A DNA stretch of 64,000 nt from Marinifilum_A sediminis. Its GTDB lineage: Bacteria; Bacteroidota; Bacteroidia; Bacteroidales; Marinifilaceae. A model generated the notes under the pieces. The model did no database searches, had not been told where the DNA came from, and worked only from the letters and a program-made list of their open reading frames with translations. How positions within the stretch are numbered: position 1 is the stretch's first letter; each line of letters starts with the position of its first letter. The stretch lies in the NCBI GenBank assembly GCA_947496465.1, contig CANMCX010000015.1, positions 1 to 64,000 of the forward strand, in the 5' to 3' direction. Shown one piece after another: positions 42,122-50,818 of the stretch. A program made the translations under genes and the position numbers.

Positions 42122-42619
42122 ATGAATAAGATGGAAATTTTTAAAAAACAAGGCTTTATTGTCAAACAACGAAATATAGTTAAGGAACTATCTGATGAAA
42201 TAACTCAACGGTATATTAATATTCCAAAGTCTTATCTAAATTTTCTGAATCAATTTGACTTTTTAGCTATTAAGGACGAAACATTTTGGTTTAACTCCAT
42301 CGGAGACTTTAATTATGAATCTGACATCGCATTTAAATGGAATGATTTTGAAATCCAGAGTTTAGATGCTTTTGAAGGTGATATAGAAGAGCAAAAAAGG
42401 ATAAGAAATTTCTGGGACAAACATCTGATTATAGCTTTATCAGTAAAAGGTGAGTATCAATATCTCGCTATATGCTTGAATGAAGAAAATTACGGAATGA
42501 TTGTTTATGGTACAGAGCCTGAATTTGAAGAATCAGAAAGGGTTTGTTCGAGTTTTAAACAGTTATTAAACCTGTTTACTAATCCAAAGAATAATGAACA
42601 TCTAAATCTTTTGGTATAA
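42122..42619 (+). CDS. SMI1/KNR4 (SUKH)-family protein of cassette unit B
   Basis: A 165-residue cytoplasmic protein. The layout matches the SMI1/KNR4 superfamily (SUKH): an N-terminal helical part with IPKSYLNFLNQFDF (like the IPxxYxxFL opening), DFNYE, a middle with EEQKRIRNFWDKHLIIALS, and the end YLAICLNEENYGMIVYGTEPEFEE. SUKH proteins often act as immunity proteins against contact-dependent or other polymorphic toxins. No toxin gene is near, and the gene sits alone in a cassette-like unit. An orphan immunity role is possible; a different role of the fold is too. Confidence 0.75.
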   Translation: MNKMEIFKKQGFIVKQRNIVKELSDEITQRYINIPKSYLNFLNQFDFLAIKDETFWFNSIGDFNYESDIAFKWNDFEIQSLDAFEGDIEEQKRIRNFWDKHLIIALSVKGEYQYLAICLNEENYGMIVYGTEPEFEESERVCSSFKQLLNLFTNPKNNEHLNLLV

Positions 42620-42650
42620 TCGGATATATTGTGATTTAATAATCAAGGTA

Positions 42651-42785
42651 TACCGCCAACAAAAGTTAAAATTAAAGGGCGGTGACACTCAACTTGATAA
42701 TATAACAAAAAAAATAAACGGTAGCGGCTTTGATAAGGCGGCTATTGTAAATCGCACACAAAATTTTAGCAAGACTATTGTAAAG
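42651..42785. repeat. attC-like element B
   Basis: TACCGCCAAC, then AAAAGTTAAAATTAAAGGGC and, near the right end, CACAAAATTTTAGCAAGACT before the ATTGTAAAG box. Inner arms GTTAAAATT and AATTTTAGC pair. About 135 bp, strongly similar to elements C and D. Confidence 0.65.
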
Positions 42786-42793
42786 AATTAAAA

Positions 42794-43204
42794 ATGAACC
42801 GACTTCCCTTAATAGTAATCACGTTTTTATTTGTCAGTTGTCAAACAGACACAAAACTGTTTGATGATGTTAGTGAAATGGCTGTATTTGATAGAGTTTA
42901 CAAGCCAACTTTAATTCAATCAGGAAACGAAAGCGGGTTTCTTGAACCTATGATGGAATATAGCCTTTTCAGAATCGACTCCTTGGATTTTCAAAACTTA
43001 GAAACTTCTATTCTGACAAGTGATAAGTTTAAAGAAGGAAGCTTTTACTTAAATATTGAACTGAACGACTACATTTATAATAATGACCTCGACATTCTGA
43101 ATATGACCAAATCATTAATAACTGAGAACCAATTTGACAAAACTTATTATCTCTATCTTATGTCGGACAGAAAAACTTTTGCAGTTTGCAAAGTCAACAA
43201 TTAA
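42794..43204 (+). CDS. Lipoprotein of cassette unit C, unknown function
   Basis: A 136-residue protein with a short signal peptide and lipobox ending at Cys16 (FLFVSC). The mature part is acidic and mixed alpha/beta; no domain was recognised. It lies between elements B and C, starting 8 bases after the ATTGTAAAG box and ending 18 bases before the CTTTACAAC box. A lipid anchor implies a place on the inner or outer membrane. Confidence 0.6.
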   Translation: MNRLPLIVITFLFVSCQTDTKLFDDVSEMAVFDRVYKPTLIQSGNESGFLEPMMEYSLFRIDSLDFQNLETSILTSDKFKEGSFYLNIELNDYIYNNDLDILNMTKSLITENQFDKTYYLYLMSDRKTFAVCKVNN

Positions 43205-43222
43205 ATGAAAAAAAAGAAAACG

Positions 43223-43356
43223 CTTTACAACAAAAGTTAAAATTAAAGAGCGATGACGCTCAACTTGATAATGTAACAAAAACAATAAACGTAAGCGGTT
43301 TTGATTAGGCGGCGGTTGTAAATCGCCCACGAAAACTTAGCAAGACCGTTGTAGGT
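43223..43356. repeat. attC-like element C
   Basis: Opens with CTTTACAAC (43223-43231), the complement of ATTGTAAAG at 42777 except for one base, and ends with GTTGTAGGT (43348-43356). Core is near-identical to B and D (GTTAAAATTAAAGAGCGATGACGC and GACCGTTG). Confidence 0.65.
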
Positions 43357-43369
43357 AATACGAGTAAAA

Positions 43370-43867
43370 ATGAATAGACGCGCAATATATTTATCACTAA
43401 CACATTTGCTAATCATTATTGGCATGGTCTTAATTGTGCCAAGATTTATCATTTCAGATGAACCAGATCTAAAAGATTTTGCATTAATTGGACTATTAAT
43501 TGGATTAGCTTTTCTAAGATCCAACTTCCTGACACTAAATTACCTATTGAACGATCACAATCAAATAATCTTAATCAACAGAAATAATCTTACAGTATAT
43601 AAAGGACGGAAAAAAGAAGTGATAGAATTAAACGAGATTAAGAAATGTTATTTCATAAAACCGTCATACGTTAATGGTAATATGGCAACGGTAAGTTATT
43701 TTAATTACTGCTGTTTCTTACTGAAAAATGGAAATAGAATTTTTGTTACCAGTTTAAGCTTTCCTATTGAAAAAACCTTGAGAAAAAATAAGATCAATTT
43801 TAGTAAGATTAAGATGATTATGCCTTACCTCGATAAAAAAATAGGTGAATTATTAGTTGAGAAGTGA
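43370..43867 (+). CDS. Membrane protein with PH-like C-terminal domain (cassette unit D)
   Basis: A 165-residue protein. Two membrane segments (about 8-27 and 36-58) and a C-terminal beta-rich domain with NRNNLTVYKGRKKEVIELNEIKKCYF and CCFLLKNGNRIFVTSLSF, a pattern like small bacterial PH-like domains. Function unknown. It occupies the unit whose opening and end boxes match at 9 of 9 bases, the cleanest in the array. Confidence 0.6.
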   Translation: MNRRAIYLSLTHLLIIIGMVLIVPRFIISDEPDLKDFALIGLLIGLAFLRSNFLTLNYLLNDHNQIILINRNNLTVYKGRKKEVIELNEIKKCYFIKPSYVNGNMATVSYFNYCCFLLKNGNRIFVTSLSFPIEKTLRKNKINFSKIKMIMPYLDKKIGELLVEK

Positions 43868-43874
43868 AAGTACA

Positions 43875-44040
43875 ACCTACAACAAAAGTTAAAATTAAAG
43901 GGCGGTGACGCTCAACTTGGTAATGTAACAAAAACAATAAACGTAATACGGTTTTGATAAGGCGGAAGTTGTACATCACCCATAAAATTTTATAAAGACT
44001 GTCTAAGAAATAGATATATAAACAAACTGCCATTAACACA
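43875..44040. repeat. attC-like element D
   Basis: Opens with ACCTACAAC (43875-43883), exact complement of GTTGTAGGT at 43348. It ends with TAAACAAACTGCCATT (44019-44034), 14 of 16 bases like the boundary at 61-76. About 166 bp. Confidence 0.6.
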
Positions 44041-44053
44041 AATACAGAATAAT

Positions 44054-44734
44054 ATGAGATTTATTAGATTCTTAATTATCACATTACTTTTCAGCTTTAT
44101 TTTTATTGAAGCTTATTGTCAGGTGAATTTGTCAAGTCATTCTCCGATTACTATCAAGTCAACTACCCTGGACACGATAAAATTGACAGATAAAATTAAG
44201 ATCATTGACGTTTTATGGTTAAATGACACAATAAGAGTGAGTGTTTCGAATCAAGATGTAAAAACTGACACTTCAGTTGTAAAAAATGTAAATAACAAGG
44301 GCTATTTTGCTTCAAGAGGTTTCATTCTTTCAGATGAGTCGGTAATGCAAAATTGTTTTTCATACGCCTTGGAAAAATATTTTGAAAACAGTGAGACATA
44401 TAGTCAAAACATCTTCAGAAAAACAACAAGCATTGATGGCAAATCGATAGAAAAAATACTGAATCATTCTTTTGTAAAGATTACTGAATTTACTACAAAA
44501 CCCAGAAAGAATCTAAAACAAACGATTCCGAATGATGTTGTACTTGCTTTTGTTAACAATTTTGGATCGGTGATTCACACTGTATATTACCGTAATGAAA
44601 AATTTTACACAAAGAATGGAATGTTTACACCTGATACATTTAAATCATTAAATAAATTTATACAGAAGACCTATTGGGATACAAAAAAAATTATTGTTTA
44701 TAGGATTGATGAAGATAAAATAAAAAGTACTTAG
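44054..44734 (+). CDS. Secreted Cys-His protein, paralogue of 38908 gene
   Basis: A 226-residue exported protein (signal peptide to about residue 24, EAYCQ). It shares NCFSYALEKYF, SIEKILNHSFVKI, KPRKNLKQ, VVLAFVNNFGSVIHTVYYRNEKFYTKNG and YWDTKKIIVYR with the protein at 38908-39564. Conserved Cys and His suggest a papain-like fold (see that entry). It follows element D and seems to be the last unit of the array (E), but the box after it is poorly preserved (GCACTAAT region at 44751). So a duplicate of a chromosomal gene may have been captured, or the reverse. Confidence 0.65.
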   Translation: MRFIRFLIITLLFSFIFIEAYCQVNLSSHSPITIKSTTLDTIKLTDKIKIIDVLWLNDTIRVSVSNQDVKTDTSVVKNVNNKGYFASRGFILSDESVMQNCFSYALEKYFENSETYSQNIFRKTTSIDGKSIEKILNHSFVKITEFTTKPRKNLKQTIPNDVVLAFVNNFGSVIHTVYYRNEKFYTKNGMFTPDTFKSLNKFIQKTYWDTKKIIVYRIDEDKIKST

Positions 44735-44822
44735 GCAATTTAGCACTAATCGCAAAAAAGAAACAATTGATAAGAATATCAGATGCATGGCAACATATAA
44801 TATAGCCAATAAAACAAACAAC

Positions 44823-46610
44823 ATGATTAAAACTAATAAAGCAATAAAAATTCTATTTCTAATTCTGTTATGCAATGTTGCCTTTAGCACTCACCTATTT
44901 TCTGAGAACAAGTACAAAAGAAAAATATCCATCAGTGAATGGATTGCTGAGATGGAGAATTGCAAAGACAAACTATATTTATTAGAAGACACAGAAATAT
45001 ATTTCGATTACGCTAAAGATTCTTTGTATTCTTTTATCCACCCTAGAGGTATCAAACCTTCGGTTAGTGATAAAAAAAATGTAAAGACGATATTGCCAAC
45101 AGTTATAATTCATCATTGCAAATTACCGGATAATTCAACCTGTCAAGTTAGAAATATAATTTTTCAGAATAATATCGCCTTTAGGCATTGTGAAGGTGCT
45201 GGTCAACTTATTCTTTACAATTGCACCTTTAATCAAGGGTTGGACTTGCATCAGTCAAATTTGGGAAGTTTAGAATTTTGGTATAGTTCTATATTGCAAA
45301 GAACTGTCGTTTGTGAATTACAAATTAATAATCTATCATTCAGAAACTGTTCGTTCTATACCGACTCTAAACGTGTACAAACTATACAACGTTACGGATT
45401 TGAAATAGAAAATCAAACTTATCAGTATTTATTCAGAATTCTACAGAGTGAAAAAAATATAGATAAATTTTATTTGAGCGAATGCGAAATATTGCCAACT
45501 GAAGTGAAGCCAATTATTACATTCATAGGTGGTAAATATGATGAAATTAGCTTTAAAGGGATTAATTTTTCAAATAGCATTGTGAACTTTTCTAAATGCT
45601 CAGTAAAGGAAAACCTTACTGTTAGCAAGTGTAAGTTTAACCTACCAATTGGGACTCGGAAATTTAATTTTCCAAAAGACAATACATCTTTTCATTGGAA
45701 CCAATTGGATTCGGTAGGTCTAGGATTGTATGGGGATTATGCACTAGCTCCCAAAACCAATAAAACAGATTCTTTAATTTCGGATGTTGATCTTTATAAT
45801 GAACTAAACAGCTCCTATCGAAAGTTTTTCTCGATGTACCGAACCCAGGGAGATATGGAATCGGCTAACGCTTGCTTTATACAAATGAAAGATATGGAGA
45901 CCAGAAGATACCGCCATTTGTACCGAAACGATCCAAGCATTAAAACATGGTTCAATTGGCGTTTCAATCAATTTCTAAAATATTTTTCAGGATATGGGAC
46001 TAATCCAGTACAATCATTGATTATTTCGATGTGGACCATTCTTATTTTCGCTGGCATGTACTTCTTTTGTTATAGTGAATGGGATTGTATAAACAGAACA
46101 TTCCTGATTAAACAACATCGGAAAATAATGCAATATTTCCGCTCTGAGCAAAGGTTGGAAGATTTTTATATGGAGGATTATATTGAGGATTTAAAAGCTT
46201 TCGCCGATTATAAGAACGAAATGGTAGAGAGCAAGCTCGAATTACCAACTTTTATTATTTTGTTGGGTAAGCCCTTATATCTGTTCTCAATTATAAGACA
46301 TAAACTACTATCGTTTACTTACCGAAGAACTGAAGTGCTTCAGGGGCGTTGGATAGATCTTAAGCCTGCGCGTAAAGTATTTGTAGGCTTAACTGTTTCC
46401 TTTTCTCTTCTAATTTATATTATTTATTTGGGATTTATTCGAGCGCTAAATGCCACAACACTTAGTGTTAATGCTTTTTCTACACTTGGTTTTGGGGCAA
46501 TACCTGTAAAAGGAGCTTCGAGGTATATTACTATACTAGAAGGATTTTTAGGCTGGTTTCTGTTGAGTATTTTTAGTGTATCGTTAATAAGCCAAATGTT
46601 ACAGAATTAA
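44823..46610 (+). CDS. Channel-like membrane protein with N-terminal repeat domain
   Basis: About 595 residues from the ATG at 44823, chosen because it opens a signal-like hydrophobic segment (ILFLILLCNVAFS); ATG 44787 adds 12 residues. The next 200 residues are beta-rich and repetitive with FRNCSFY, FRHCEGAG, YNCTFNQG and LDLHQSNLGSLEF, somewhat like pentapeptide or beta-helix repeats. The C-terminal third has membrane segments around 400-420, 520-545 and 570-592, with a re-entrant pore-like stretch TTLSVNAFSTLGFGAIPVKG (about 546-565) resembling the TVGYGD filter of K+ channels. It is probably an ion channel gated or placed by the outside domain. The filter lacks the usual Asp. Confidence 0.65.
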   Translation: MIKTNKAIKILFLILLCNVAFSTHLFSENKYKRKISISEWIAEMENCKDKLYLLEDTEIYFDYAKDSLYSFIHPRGIKPSVSDKKNVKTILPTVIIHHCKLPDNSTCQVRNIIFQNNIAFRHCEGAGQLILYNCTFNQGLDLHQSNLGSLEFWYSSILQRTVVCELQINNLSFRNCSFYTDSKRVQTIQRYGFEIENQTYQYLFRILQSEKNIDKFYLSECEILPTEVKPIITFIGGKYDEISFKGINFSNSIVNFSKCSVKENLTVSKCKFNLPIGTRKFNFPKDNTSFHWNQLDSVGLGLYGDYALAPKTNKTDSLISDVDLYNELNSSYRKFFSMYRTQGDMESANACFIQMKDMETRRYRHLYRNDPSIKTWFNWRFNQFLKYFSGYGTNPVQSLIISMWTILIFAGMYFFCYSEWDCINRTFLIKQHRKIMQYFRSEQRLEDFYMEDYIEDLKAFADYKNEMVESKLELPTFIILLGKPLYLFSIIRHKLLSFTYRRTEVLQGRWIDLKPARKVFVGLTVSFSLLIYIIYLGFIRALNATTLSVNAFSTLGFGAIPVKGASRYITILEGFLGWFLLSIFSVSLISQMLQN

Positions 46611-46666
46611 AAATAATTACTGACTATCACATTTTGTATATTCCATTAAGAGCATAAAAACAAAGA

Positions 46667-47230
46667 ATGTCTGAATTGATATTAAAAATAGAAAGAATTA
46701 TGCGTGCCTTTGTTCCTGAAGCAACGCCATACATTGATGTGGAAAAGAAGAATAGTATCTGGGAGGATTTTTCTTTAAAAAACAATGGTTCCTTTAAGAT
46801 AGTAAGAAGCAGAGACCATACATTTAGTCGCTTGAGAATGGAGATTCCTTTGGCTAAATATACGGTCAAATTTGAGGAATCGGATACCCATCTTTTGAGA
46901 ATTAAATGCGATATCGGATGCAAAGATTTTATGTTCTACATAAGTTTCGAAGATCTATTTGAAAAGATAATAAAGACCTTTAATAACAATGAAATTGAAA
47001 TCGGAGACAAAGAATTTGACGACAAATACCTGATTACAACCAACGATGAAAGAAAAATGATGAAAATTTTGTCTGATCGGAAACTAAAAGATCTTTTGAT
47101 AAAGAATGATGTATCCAATTTTCACTTAGATAATGGTGAGCTTTTTATTCTAGGTAATCGCCAATTGGATAGCATTGAAGAACTGAATGATATTCTGAAA
47201 ATATTTAAAAATGTAATAAGTAAAATCTAA
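46667..47230 (+). CDS. Hypothetical cytoplasmic protein
   Basis: A 187-residue protein, mixed alpha/beta, without signal peptide or membrane span. It has no recognisable motif; a stretch TTNDERKMMKILSDRKLKDLLIK (about 125-147) looks helical and charged. It is placed 57 bases after the channel-like gene and 67 bases before the next unknown gene, all on the same strand, so an operon is possible. It may partner with the channel-like protein, but this is only from position. Confidence 0.6.
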   Translation: MSELILKIERIMRAFVPEATPYIDVEKKNSIWEDFSLKNNGSFKIVRSRDHTFSRLRMEIPLAKYTVKFEESDTHLLRIKCDIGCKDFMFYISFEDLFEKIIKTFNNNEIEIGDKEFDDKYLITTNDERKMMKILSDRKLKDLLIKNDVSNFHLDNGELFILGNRQLDSIEELNDILKIFKNVISKI

Positions 47231-47296
47231 CCTAAGCAGTATTTCTTCAACGAGATATTATACTGACTTAAGAGGAAACAGAAAAATATTTAAAAT

Positions 47297-47731
47297 ATGG
47301 CAAACGCACTGGATGATTTAATGGATGATGCAAAGAAAAAAGGATCGGAACTTTGGAGTAGTGTTAAAAGTTCGAGTAAGGAGAAACTGAAGAAAGGCAT
47401 TCAAAACTTAAATGATGCACAACCAGATATTGAAGAAGCTGGATTTGTTCTGATTCGTTTAGATGTAGACATTGCTCTACTTCCCCGTTTATTTGCTCGT
47501 TTTAAACAAGTACACACGATTAGCGAGGAAGAACGAAAGGCAATTCTCGACAAGACCAAAAAGAATAAATTTCTGAACTTCATTTTGATTGGTCTGTTTA
47601 AGGCTGTTGACATTAAGGGTGAAGTGAAGATTGACAGCATGGATTTAGAGGAAATCGAACTGGAAATCGGTCTCACTCCTTCTGCCAAGTTGATATTCCG
47701 CAGAGAGGAACGATTAAAATTGATGGAGTAA
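47297..47731 (+). CDS. Hypothetical protein with helical N-terminus
   Basis: A 144-residue protein. The N-terminal 45 residues are amphipathic helix (LDDLMDDAKKKGSELWSS, then KEKLKKGIQNL), followed by a compact domain with IEEAGFVLIRLDVDIALLP and a beta-rich C-terminus (MDLEEIELEIGLTPSAKLIF). No family was recognised. It is in line with the preceding unknown gene and the S41 peptidase downstream (50 bases). Confidence 0.55.
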   Translation: MANALDDLMDDAKKKGSELWSSVKSSSKEKLKKGIQNLNDAQPDIEEAGFVLIRLDVDIALLPRLFARFKQVHTISEEERKAILDKTKKNKFLNFILIGLFKAVDIKGEVKIDSMDLEEIELEIGLTPSAKLIFRREERLKLME

Positions 47732-47780
47732 CACTTTTAGATTACTTGATAAGCAAGTTTGACAAAATCATAAAAAATAG

Positions 47781-49034
47781 ATGAAAAAGCTTACTATCCT
47801 ACTCATAGGATTATCTCTTACATTCTCGGTTTATTCACAAAGCAATAAGCAAATAGATTGGAATACTGACTTGAACTATATTGCAGATTCATTACCTAAA
47901 AAGCATTTCAATTTGTTCTCGGTAAAGAACCAGGAGGAATATCTTACAGGAATCGAGAATATTCGTAAAACCATAAGTTCTAAATCGGATTTCGAAATTG
48001 CAATAAGCCTACAACAATTGATAGCAGAATGTGGAGATTCACATACCAATATTAACTGGCGACAGTTGATTGATAAAAGACAAATATTACCACTAAACTT
48101 ATACTGGTTTAAAAACGGCATTCATATCCTTAAAACATCTAAGGAAAACAAAGCCATTTTAGGACATCAATTACTAGCCATAAACAATGTTAAAATAGAA
48201 CAAATTGTTGATAGTTTGAGTTCTTTAATTACGGTTGACAATCAAGCATGTGTAAAAAAAACTGTTCCTAATTTTATACCCTTGGTACAACTGCTAAGAA
48301 AGTTCGGCATTGTAAAAAGTGATAAAATTGAATTGAAACTGATGGGTGAAAATGGAAAGATTAGTTCCTGGAATATAAAACCAGTACTACCCAACAGAAA
48401 CAATTCGATTGCATTCAAACCTGATTCAATTGCTCTCTGCTTTCGAGACACCAAAACCTATTTCTTAGATTACGATCAAAAAGAAGATGACATTTACTAT
48501 GTGCAGTATAATAAATGCTCGAGCCGAGAATGGGAAAAGATGCGTGGTCGTAAGGACGCTGATACAAAGCCCTCCATAAATGAATTTGCTGTTAAAGTAT
48601 TAAAAACATTGGATACTAAAAACGCGAGTAAATTTGTTTTCGATCTGCGATTTAATGGTGGTGGAAGTTCCCATCCGGGCACAAAACTCATTGAGAAAAT
48701 TGCTTTGATTCAAAAGCAAGATCCTAAATTGAAAATATACGTTGTATTAGGCAGAAAAACTTTCTCGTCAGCTATTATTAATGCCATGGATTTTAAACGA
48801 TTAAGCAATGCAATTTATTTGGGAGAAGAAACATCTGGGAAACCTAACCATTTTGGTGAGCTCTGGGATTTTACATTACCTAGCTCTGGTATCAAGGTTC
48901 TCTATTCTACTAAATACTTTAAAGAAACGGATGACCATGTAAACTCAATCATGTCCGACGAATTATTGGAAGTCAGTTTTGAGGATTTCAAAAATGGAAT
49001 CGATCCGGTATATGAGTGGATCAAAAAACAATAG
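47781..49034 (+). CDS. S41-family (C-terminal processing-like) peptidase, exported
   Basis: A 417-residue protein with a signal peptide to about residue 18 (FSVYSQ). The N-terminal 200 residues resemble the helical and PDZ-like part of tail-specific proteases. The C-terminal TSP-like core is clear: KFVFDLRFNGGGSSHPG (about 276-292), VLGRKTFSSAIINA with the probable catalytic Ser (about 315-328), and YLGEETSGKPNHFG. A Lys of the Ser-Lys dyad cannot be fixed without alignment. It ends 6 bases before a small membrane-protein gene, so the two are coupled. It probably trims periplasmic proteins. Confidence 0.8.
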   Translation: MKKLTILLIGLSLTFSVYSQSNKQIDWNTDLNYIADSLPKKHFNLFSVKNQEEYLTGIENIRKTISSKSDFEIAISLQQLIAECGDSHTNINWRQLIDKRQILPLNLYWFKNGIHILKTSKENKAILGHQLLAINNVKIEQIVDSLSSLITVDNQACVKKTVPNFIPLVQLLRKFGIVKSDKIELKLMGENGKISSWNIKPVLPNRNNSIAFKPDSIALCFRDTKTYFLDYDQKEDDIYYVQYNKCSSREWEKMRGRKDADTKPSINEFAVKVLKTLDTKNASKFVFDLRFNGGGSSHPGTKLIEKIALIQKQDPKLKIYVVLGRKTFSSAIINAMDFKRLSNAIYLGEETSGKPNHFGELWDFTLPSSGIKVLYSTKYFKETDDHVNSIMSDELLEVSFEDFKNGIDPVYEWIKKQ

Positions 49035-49040
49035 CTAATT

Positions 49041-49622
49041 ATGAAGAAAACTGAAAAAATACTTGCTGCCATTTCCATTTTGGGAATTCTACTCAGCCTT
49101 AATCTTATACCTTATGGAGGTACTTTATCCATAATAAGCATGACTTGCCTGGCAATTTTATACATGTATTTAAGTTTTGCACTATTCAATGATATTCCCA
49201 TAAAAGGCATCTTTAAAAAAGATAGCTACACTAAGATAAGTAAGCTAAGAGTTTTTGGGACTATTGTAACAGGGCTAGTTTTATCTGTCAGTATTATTGG
49301 AATTCTTTTTAAATCGCAATTATATCCTTATTCATCAATCCTATTAGCTGAAGGAGTTATCGGATTATTTATTGCGGCAATTGTTGCTTTCGTTCAGCTC
49401 AAAAGAAGCAAAGACAAATTCTATTTTAATATTCTAAAACGGATTGTAATCATTGGTATTTTGTCAATCATTTTCTATCTCATCCCGCGAGAAAAGATAT
49501 TGGAAATAAGCTACAGAAATCATCCCGAATATGTTGAAGCCATTAAGAAAGCATGGACCAACCCAGACAATATGGCGCTATGGGATAAAGTGTATGAAGA
49601 AAGCTTGAAAATTCATAAATAA
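49041..49622 (+). CDS. Membrane protein, unknown function
   Basis: A 193-residue protein with about five membrane segments (7-23, 27-49, 70-89, 97-118 and 133-149) and a 40-residue soluble C-terminus (YRNHPEYVEAIKKAWTNPD). No family was recognised. It begins 6 bases after the S41 peptidase gene, so a shared role is plausible; perhaps it anchors or is processed by that peptidase. Confidence 0.6.
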   Translation: MKKTEKILAAISILGILLSLNLIPYGGTLSIISMTCLAILYMYLSFALFNDIPIKGIFKKDSYTKISKLRVFGTIVTGLVLSVSIIGILFKSQLYPYSSILLAEGVIGLFIAAIVAFVQLKRSKDKFYFNILKRIVIIGILSIIFYLIPREKILEISYRNHPEYVEAIKKAWTNPDNMALWDKVYEESLKIHK

Positions 49623-49690
49623 GTTCATCGCTTGCTTTTCGCAACTAAACTGCTAACCAGATAACAAACCTACTGAAATGAATTAAGTTA

Positions 49691-50287
49691 ATGGAAATTA
49701 CAATTAAAAAACAAAGTGCATCAATCGGCTATGACTTCTTAGTTCTCAAAAATGGTGAAGCCATTCTTTCAGCTGTTTCGGAGAAGCTATTTATTTTCTT
49801 CAAAATATCGATGTGGAAAACTGGAGAAAATAAAAAGCATATCACCATAAAGAATAAAAAGCTTGATTTTATCCTAAAGCCTTCTTATTGGATCTATTAT
49901 CGAGGAGAGAAAATTAGATTCAAGACAAAATCGTATCACAAAAGACATTTCCAAATAGAATTGAATGATGATCTCTATGATATTTATGGGCATCACAAAA
50001 GTTGGAAATATAGTGTGTACAAAAACAATGTACAAGTTGCCTGGTGGGACAAACAAACACAAAAACATCAGGGACCTGACATATTTACAATACAAATGAA
50101 TGATGATTGCAATATTGAGCTGATTACATCATTCTGCTTGATATTAGACGATCATATTGATATGGGAGCAATCTACAGAGGCGAGTTTTTTAATACAGAT
50201 TTGAGTATGAATCTCGATTGGAAAATGTATGGTGAACTGAAATCATTCGATGAGAATTGGAGGGCAAAAACCCAGTGCAATCCATAA
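49691..50287 (+). CDS. Hypothetical protein, LURP-one/tubby-like suspected
   Basis: A 198-residue protein with no signal peptide or membrane span. The repeated beta strands and the central segment YDIYGHHKSWKYSVYKNN (about 98-115), followed by WWDKQTQKHQGPD and a helical FCLILDD, recall the LURP-one-related / tubby C-terminal fold (membrane-phospholipid sensing). The match is by shape only. It is in a run of unknown genes with an RDD-family gene 68 bases downstream. Confidence 0.5.
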   Translation: MEITIKKQSASIGYDFLVLKNGEAILSAVSEKLFIFFKISMWKTGENKKHITIKNKKLDFILKPSYWIYYRGEKIRFKTKSYHKRHFQIELNDDLYDIYGHHKSWKYSVYKNNVQVAWWDKQTQKHQGPDIFTIQMNDDCNIELITSFCLILDDHIDMGAIYRGEFFNTDLSMNLDWKMYGELKSFDENWRAKTQCNP

Positions 50288-50354
50288 AATACATTTCCCT
50301 TATATGCACACTTAGCAAATAACCTTTAAAAACAACCATTTATAAAACAAAATC

Positions 50355-50783
50355 ATGCCCCAGCAAAACTATCCAGGAGTACCCGATCGAGTAAAAGCAG
50401 TGATCTGCGATTCTATTGTAATGATAGGATTCATGTTTGCGGCTACTTACACCTTCGCACAGTTCGAAACTGTACCCGATGATGCCAGAATTATCGCCTT
50501 TATCTTCATATTTGGTTTGTACGATCCAATTTTCACCAGCTTGTTTGGAGGAACCATTGGTCACTTCCTTATTGGCATAAGGGTTAAGCGAGAGAGAAAG
50601 CCAGAGAAAAACATCATTTTTCCTTTTGCTCTAATTCGCTTTGTTGTTAAAGCAACACTGGGTTGGATTTCTTTATTAACAGTATCGAATAACCTAAAGA
50701 GAAAGGCAATTCATGATCACATGATTGGTTCGGTTGTGATATACTCTGATCCTAATGAACAAGAGGAGATAGAGCAAAAGTAG
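50355..50783 (+). CDS. RDD-family membrane protein (short)
   Basis: A 142-residue protein of the RDD family: DRVKAVICDSIVMIGFMF near the N-terminus (the Arg-Asp pair of the family), two or three membrane segments and the C-terminal RKAIHDHMIGSVVI. RDD proteins are small membrane proteins; some export Na+ and Li+ or help transport, but most are unstudied. It is followed 36 bases later by a second, longer RDD gene. Confidence 0.78.
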   Translation: MPQQNYPGVPDRVKAVICDSIVMIGFMFAATYTFAQFETVPDDARIIAFIFIFGLYDPIFTSLFGGTIGHFLIGIRVKRERKPEKNIIFPFALIRFVVKATLGWISLLTVSNNLKRKAIHDHMIGSVVIYSDPNEQEEIEQK

Positions 50784-50818
50784 ACAACTAATTTCTAACA
50801 TATCCTAAACCGATTCGT

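Larger units (their letters stand above)
41464..44040 (+). mobile_element. Cassette-like array (four to five single-gene units, no integrase)
   Basis: Each unit has an opening box, one gene, and a ~135-bp element that begins with the complement of that box. A: GTTGTGTGGC (41464) with GCCACACAAC (41833), 10 of 10. B: GTTAGCGGTA (42070) with TACCGCCAAC (42651), 9 of 10. C: ATTGTAAAG (42777) with CTTTACAAC (43223), 8 of 9. D: GTTGTAGGT (43348) with ACCTACAAC (43875), 9 of 9. Unit E starts at 44032; its end box is weak. Box pairs match within a unit and differ between units, as in integron cassettes. Confidence 0.65.

Noticed and set aside
41833..44040. CRISPR array
   Set aside because: The repeats are ~135 bp and the intervening segments are whole genes of different sizes.
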